Positions 12,808 through 16,841 of a DNA stretch of 16,841 nucleotides are shown here, one piece after another. Every line of letters starts with the position of its first letter. Position 1 is the first letter of the stretch. The stretch comes from Geosiphon pyriformis (Eukaryota > Glomeromycota > Glomeromycetes > Archaeosporales > Geosiphonaceae). Where the stretch lies: the NCBI GenBank assembly GCA_016748015.1, contig JAAOMT010000289.1, positions 1 to 16,841 of the forward strand, read 5' to 3'. The translations under genes and the position numbers were made by a program. The notes under the pieces were generated by a model. It did no database searches and was not told the DNA's origin. It saw nothing but the letters and a program-made list of their open reading frames with translations.

Positions 12808-13101
12808 GAAACGATTGAAAAGTACAACGATACCTGTTATTGATTCTAAGAATCACCGAGTTGAGGCATAGAATAATAGCAGTGGTGTTATTTTGTTGAC
12901 AATTACAGACTATTCCTCTACCTTCAGATTTAAGAAAAGATTAGCAACTGTGATTTTTATGAGACTGATCACGCACATTGAATTCCTATTTATTCAATTC
13001 GCTCCCTTATTGTAATTCCTTCTTTGTTTATTTCCATCACCATACAATACTGTTCTCTCTTGCTATCCGTTAGCTTGTTACTCCAACCCGTAACATAAAA
13101 G

Positions 13102-13118
13102 TGGTGCTCCCTGTGAGG
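13102..13118 (+). other. Primer-binding site for minus-strand DNA synthesis
   Basis: TGGTGCTCCCTGTGAGG starts with TGG, the complement of a tRNA 3' CCA. Next come one discriminator position and seven bases (GCTCCCT) complementary to an acceptor-stem 3' strand, plus the start of the T arm. The primer would therefore be a tRNA ending AGGGAGC-A-CCA. The tRNA identity cannot be fixed without the genome's tRNA set. The position, six bases after the LTR end, is normal. Confidence 0.65.
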
Positions 13119-13147
13119 TTGTCAAAATTCACTTATTCCCTTATTGT

Positions 13148-14701
13148 ATGGGTGATTACTCATATCTGCCACAGCAATCAGAAAAACACTTTGCAGCACA
13201 CAACAAAAACGACCAAAGTTTCATTGAACTTAATCCTCTACCCTTCTGCTTGATCTGCTTCCCCCTTGAAGAACAATCCAGTAGACAATTCCAAGACTTT
13301 TGGAACTGGTTCTTGAACAAGCATTCAGCTGAAATCTACACAGCTTATACAACCTATTACTTTGACCAAGCTTATTTTAAAAATGACTTTGAAGAAAGAA
13401 ACAACAGTATCAATCAGTTCTTATATTCTGCAACCTTTGAACAACAGCTCCCTGATTTCGAATATCTGAATTATCAAATCCATATTTGGATTGCTGCTCA
13501 TCAAGCAACTGAAACTCCCTTTGAAACAGAAGAAGAAAGCTACCAAACTGCCCCTGTTTTTGATCTTTTATCAAGCGAATCAGACTTGTCTACACAAACA
13601 GTTACCCTTGAACCAATAGCTAATGACCCCATGCAAGCAAACATTCTGGCCACCCTCCAAGGTATACAAACTGCTCTAGAGTGAAGAAACAACACCCTAA
13701 TACCATTATTTAAAAGTGATGCACAAGATCCAATTGAATGGTTGGATGACTTTGAAAGAGCTGCTACAGCCAATCAATATGACAATGAATACAAGTTCCA
13801 AATTGTCGGTGGCTACCTTCAAGGATCCCCTGCTACCTGGTTCTTACAAAAAACAGATGCCAATACCCAGCAAAGAATCGTTAAATGGACACCAGCAAAT
13901 GTGGGAGAAATCAACACTTCTTTCACTACCCGGTTTGAAAACAAGTTCAGAACCCCAATATTAATATCAAAATGGCATATAGAATTGGAAAGAAGAACCC
14001 AAGGTCCCAGTGAAGTTGTAACTGAATACGCCAAAGCAATCAGAAAGTTAATCAAATGAGTAGATACTGGAAGAAATTGGACAGAAGAGCAGAAAATTCA
14101 CTCCTTCACAAAAGGATTGAGAACTGATCTATTGTATGCTCTTTGGCCCCTCCTGGCCCTGAAAAATAATCCCACCATGGATATGGCCATTGAATTAGCA
14201 CAAAAAATTGAAGACAACCAAAGGATGCACTTGGGATCCACACTACCAGTTTTTGCTCCTGTTTCTGTCATGGCTCCTGTCCCTTAAATGGCTGCTACTT
14301 CTTTTGCCACTCACACTCAAGATCCAAATAAACAGTTAATAGACAGACTCACAACAAATCTTGCTCGGTTATTAGAACTCTTAGCCCAAGCAGTCAGAGA
14401 AAATCAGCAATCACAAAGACCCAGATTTGAACCACGCTTCAATCAGCCCCAGCAACCACCTTATCAAAGACAACAAAATCATGGCCCACCTGTATGCTAT
14501 TGCTGTGGATTAACTGGACACTTTTCAAGAGATTGCAACAATCTTTCACTGCCTCCACCAGTCCCCAGAAACAATGATGCTCAGAACAACAGGATCAACA
14601 ACAACAATGTGCCCAACCAAAGACCCAATCATGCCAACATCAATTTCTTTGGAGAGGATCCCCTAGTTGAAGCCACTGTTTATCAGTCTTTAAACTGGTA
14701 G
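13148..14701 (+). pseudogene. gag: gag, broken by three premature stops
   Basis: The frame begins at ATG 13148 (MGDYSYLPQQ) and ends at TAG 14699-14701, 517 codons. Stops interrupt it at TGA 13682-13684, TGA 14057-14059 and TAA 14285-14287, with no change of frame. The segment after the first stop is a retrotransposon capsid domain (DPIEWLDDFERAA, GGYLQGSPATWFL, EYAKAIRKLIK). Near the C-terminus is a nucleocapsid zinc knuckle CYCCGLTGHFSRDC, a complete CX2CX4HX4C, flanked by Gln/Asn/Pro/Arg-rich sequence. Both TGA codons could come from CGA by CpG to TpG change. The residues before 13682 are acidic and unrecognised. The final codons overlap the pol frame at the slippery site. Intact Gag would form the particle that packages element RNA. 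Confidence 0.85.
14689..14695 (+). promoter_or_regulatory. -1 ribosomal frameshift heptamer at the gag-pol junction
   Basis: T TTA AAC in the gag frame is a canonical X XXY YYZ slippery sequence. One codon later (TGG) gag stops at TAG 14699. After a -1 slip the next codon is CTG at 14695 and the pol frame runs open. That pol frame has a TGA at 14668-14670, so the two frames overlap for only about 30 bases, and the heptamer lies inside them. Possible weak stems follow: CACC 14705-14708 with GGTG 14716-14719, or TGCAC 14703-14707 with GTGCA 14723-14727. No strong pseudoknot is obvious by eye. Confidence 0.6.
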
Positions 14702-15341
14702 GTGCACCTCCAAAGGGTGAGAGTGCAAGCCAACCAAAAGAAAATCCCTTTTACACTTTTAACTTAACTGATGATGACCATGACATGAATGAATTAGCAA
14801 TCAACTCCTCTGAATCCACAAGAAAGAAGAAGAAAGCCAAAGTTGATTTCATTCTAGACCCCAATAAAGCTTTTACATCAACTGCTGACAACAATGAGCC
14901 CCCAAAAGCCAAAGTTTTCAAGAACTCTCCAAAGTTGAAACCCCCAGAAATAGTACAAAAATCCGGTCCCTATTCTGTTGTCAAAAACCTTATGGAAACC
15001 CCAGCACATATAACCTTTGGCCAATTGATGACCCATTCACAATTCAGAAAAAATCTTCGCAAATCCCTGATTCCAAAGAAAAAGACACCCAAAACCAACA
15101 AACGCCCTCGTCAAGCTGGACTTGCTGACAATAGCAATGTCACTCCTCTAATTTGTAAAGCCCAAGTGGCTGGCTACTTCATCGATTTGATCCTAGACAG
15201 TGGATCATCTGTTAGTGTTATTGCCAAATACTTTCTTGAAGCAATTGGCAGAAAAATTGATGAACCATCCACACAACCAATAACCAATGTGCATGGTGAT
15301 AAGAAAAAAGGGCTTGGCATAGCCAAAGCTATTCTTGTCGC
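14689..15341 (+). pseudogene. pol: pol, N-terminal part with aspartic protease
   Basis: Read in the -1 frame from the slippery site, this part starts with a hydrophilic linker rich in K, E, P and S (RKKKKAKVDF, later KTNKRPRQAGLADN). A retropepsin-like protease follows from about 15150, with LICKAQVAGYFIDL and the active-site triplet in LDSGSSVSVIA (codons around 15196-15204). It would cut the Gag-Pol polyprotein. Near 15330-15341 the meaningful reading moves to the next frame (downstream ISIETDMEVSEAKKY), consistent with loss of one base. The original frame continues open only as nonsense to 15465. Confidence 0.8.
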
Positions 15342-16841
15342 ATTAATAGCATCAGCATTGAAACTGATATGGAAGTGTCTGAAGCAAAAAAATACACCAT
15401 TATTGTTGGCAATGAATGGCTCAAGAAAGCAAAGGCTTTGCTTGATTATGAACTCTGTGAACTAACCATCAGATGTGGTAAGAAACCCATTGTGGTTAAG
15501 TGTCGCCATTGGACAACTCCCCCAGTACCCAAGCAGAGTCTAGAAGAAAATGAATCAGATGAATCAGATGATGAAGAAAGTAAGGAAGAAGAAGAACAAA
15601 AAGAACAAGAAGAAACTGCTGAACTCGCCTATACCATCTTCACTAGCAATGGCAAACCACTGGATAATGTCAAGGCAGATAAAGAAGGAATCATTGTCAA
15701 TGGCAAGCTGATCTGCTGGCCTTATTATGACATGCTCAGAAGAACCTTTGACAGAAAGCCAGGCAAGAAAGCCAAATACAGTTATTGGTGGCATGATCCT
15801 TGTGCCTGGTGCTGGTGTGACAAACCATTGTACTCTCCTAGTGATGAATACATGTTTTGCCTGATCTATTACAAAGATTGGGAACCAATCAGCTTGATAC
15901 CCCGAGAGGAAATAAAAGAAGTCCAAAAGTCCTTTGAAAACAAACCATCTGAAATCCAATTACTGGTTGTAGAACAAAGAGAACCCTCTCCAGAAGAAAG
16001 AAAAGTAGACATTGAAAACCTGCTGGCTAGAAACAGCCCAGTTATCTCAAAAGAAGGTAAACCTCCTGGACGTACACATGTAATACAACACACCATCATC
16101 ACCAGAAAAACTCGCCCCATCCATTTGAAGCCCTATTAATCCAACAGGCACAATAATGAGTTTATCAAAAAGGAAATAACCCGAATGAAAACCCTTGGAT
16201 TCATACAGGAAACCAAGAGTAAATGGGCATTCCCAGTTGTAGTGGTATTCAAGAAAGGAGGAACTCTATGCTTTTGTGTTGACTATCGCCAATTAAATGC
16301 CATTACTGAAAGAGACATGTACCCACTTCCCAAGATTGATGCAATGCTAGACCAATTCCATGGTGCTGCTTTTTTCTCAACTATTGACTTAACTGCTGGA
16401 TTCTGGCAAGTAGAGATGGATCCAGAAAGCAAAAAGAAAACTGTTTTCATCACCAAGTATGGTACCTATGAATTCACAGTCATGCCTTTTGGTCTCACAA
16501 ATGCTCCTCTCACATTTCAACACTTAATGGACAAAGTATTTGAATCAGTAAAAGAAAACTTTGTTCTAGTCTACTTGAACAACATAATAGTATACTCAAA
16601 AACATGGGATGAACACCTTGAACATTTGCAAAAGGTTTTTGACCTCCTTAGAAATGCTGGTCTCAAGATCAATCCAATCAAATCATTCTTTGGATGTCAA
16701 TCCACCCAGTTCCTTGGCCATCTTATTACAAAAGATGGAATCTTTCCTGATCCAGCCAAAATTGAAAAAGTTCAAAACATTAGACAACCAATGAATGTTC
16801 ATGAACTACGCTCTTTTCTTGGTTTGGCCTCTTATTATCGC
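15339..16841 (+). pseudogene. pol: pol, protease end, linker and reverse transcriptase
   Basis: The frame resumes with the C-terminal part of the protease (YTIIVGNEWLKKAKALLDYE). An acidic run (EENESDESDDEESKEEEEQK) follows, and then an unusual Trp/Cys-rich segment with HDPCAWCWCDKP at about 15792-15827. A TAA at 16137-16139 breaks the frame where the RT domain begins (RPIHLKPY/stop). RT continues in the same frame to the window end with FCVDYRQLN, PLPKIDAML, FFSTIDLTAGFWQ, MPFGLTNAP and LGHLITKDG. The catalytic box reads YLNN (16572-16583) where Ty3/gypsy enzymes have YLDD, so both metal-binding aspartates are asparagine and the enzyme should be inactive. RNase H and integrase are beyond the window. 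Confidence 0.85.

Larger units (their letters stand above)
12520..13095 (+). repeat. 5' long terminal repeat
   Basis: The proposed LTR is 576 bp. It starts TGTTA and ends TAACA, a perfect 5-bp terminal inverted repeat with the TG..CA ends usual for LTRs. The primer-binding site follows six bases later. A TATA box (12589-12596) and two AATAAA signals (12640-12645, 12802-12807) lie inside, as does an 11-bp palindrome TGACCTGGTCA (12560-12570) that may be a regulatory site. The 3' LTR is outside the window, so the ends rest on the inverted repeat and the primer-binding site. A nearby TGTATTAGCCAC (12505) resembles the LTR start and is an alternative left end. Confidence 0.65.
12520..16841 (+). 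mobile_element. Ty3/gypsy LTR retrotransposon, degenerate, 3' truncated by the window
   Basis: The order is 5' LTR, primer-binding site, gag with CCHC zinc knuckle, aspartic protease, then reverse transcriptase. RNase H, integrase and the 3' LTR would lie beyond the window. The RT motifs (FCVDYRQLN, IDLTAGFWQ, MPFGLTNAP, LGHLIT, LRSFLGLASYYR) place it in Ty3/gypsy (Metaviridae). The copy is dead: gag has three premature in-frame stops, pol has a frameshift and a stop, and the RT active site is altered. The bases just before the LTR are ACTAA (12515-12519); this would be the target-site duplication if repeated after the 3' LTR. The surrounding DNA at the left is the AT-rich decayed block, so this is probably a younger insertion into an older relic. 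Confidence 0.9.

Noticed and set aside
13682-14059. TGA as a sense codon (alternative code)
   Set aside because: gag also has a TAA stop in frame, and decay of CGA explains the TGA codons. The host genes fit the standard code.
15564-15959. Minus-strand frame opposite pol
   Set aside because: It is antisense to the acidic and Trp/Cys-rich pol segment and is not coding-like.

Overview
The window looks like fungal nuclear DNA, most likely from an arbuscular mycorrhizal fungus (Glomeromycotina) or a close Mucoromycota relative. The reasons are an AT-rich genome, genes split by short GT..AG introns (mostly 59-95 bp, several with CTAAC/ACTAAT-like branch sites), F-box genes, a Grr1 orthologue, and a degenerate Ty3/gypsy element of a type I associate with these fungi. 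The lineage is inferred from style and gene content; no database was searched.

Layout, left to right. 1-540 is a CpG-free, AT-rich relic of an old reading frame. 658-3559 (+) is a five-exon gene whose joined frame encodes an F-box, a Cys cluster and a C2H2-like finger, and then runs without a stop into a complete zinc-dependent (MDR) alcohol dehydrogenase. 3910-4209 (-) holds the 3' exons of a small unrecognised gene. 4570-6671 (+) is a two-exon Grr1-type F-box/leucine-rich-repeat subunit of an SCF ubiquitin ligase. 7479-9814 (-) is a twelve-exon DEAD-box helicase closest to DDX20/Gemin3, the helicase of the SMN/Gemin complex that assembles snRNPs. 9815-12519 is an extremely AT-rich block with no CpG dinucleotide for about 2.1 kb, probably a decayed repeat. 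12520-16841 is the left part of a Ty3/gypsy LTR retrotransposon: 5' LTR, primer-binding site, gag, a canonical -1 slippery heptamer, protease and reverse transcriptase. It is cut by the window end and disabled by premature stops, one frameshift and loss of the reverse-transcriptase catalytic aspartates.

The host genes do not form a pathway. Two F-box proteins sit close together (substrate receptors for ubiquitination); the helicase belongs to RNA processing. The two ends of the window show repeat decay: CpG-rich sense codons appear to have become stops, as expected from deamination of methylated cytosine. Exon joins were worked out by hand from splice signals, reading phase and family alignment recalled from general knowledge; transcript data would settle them.
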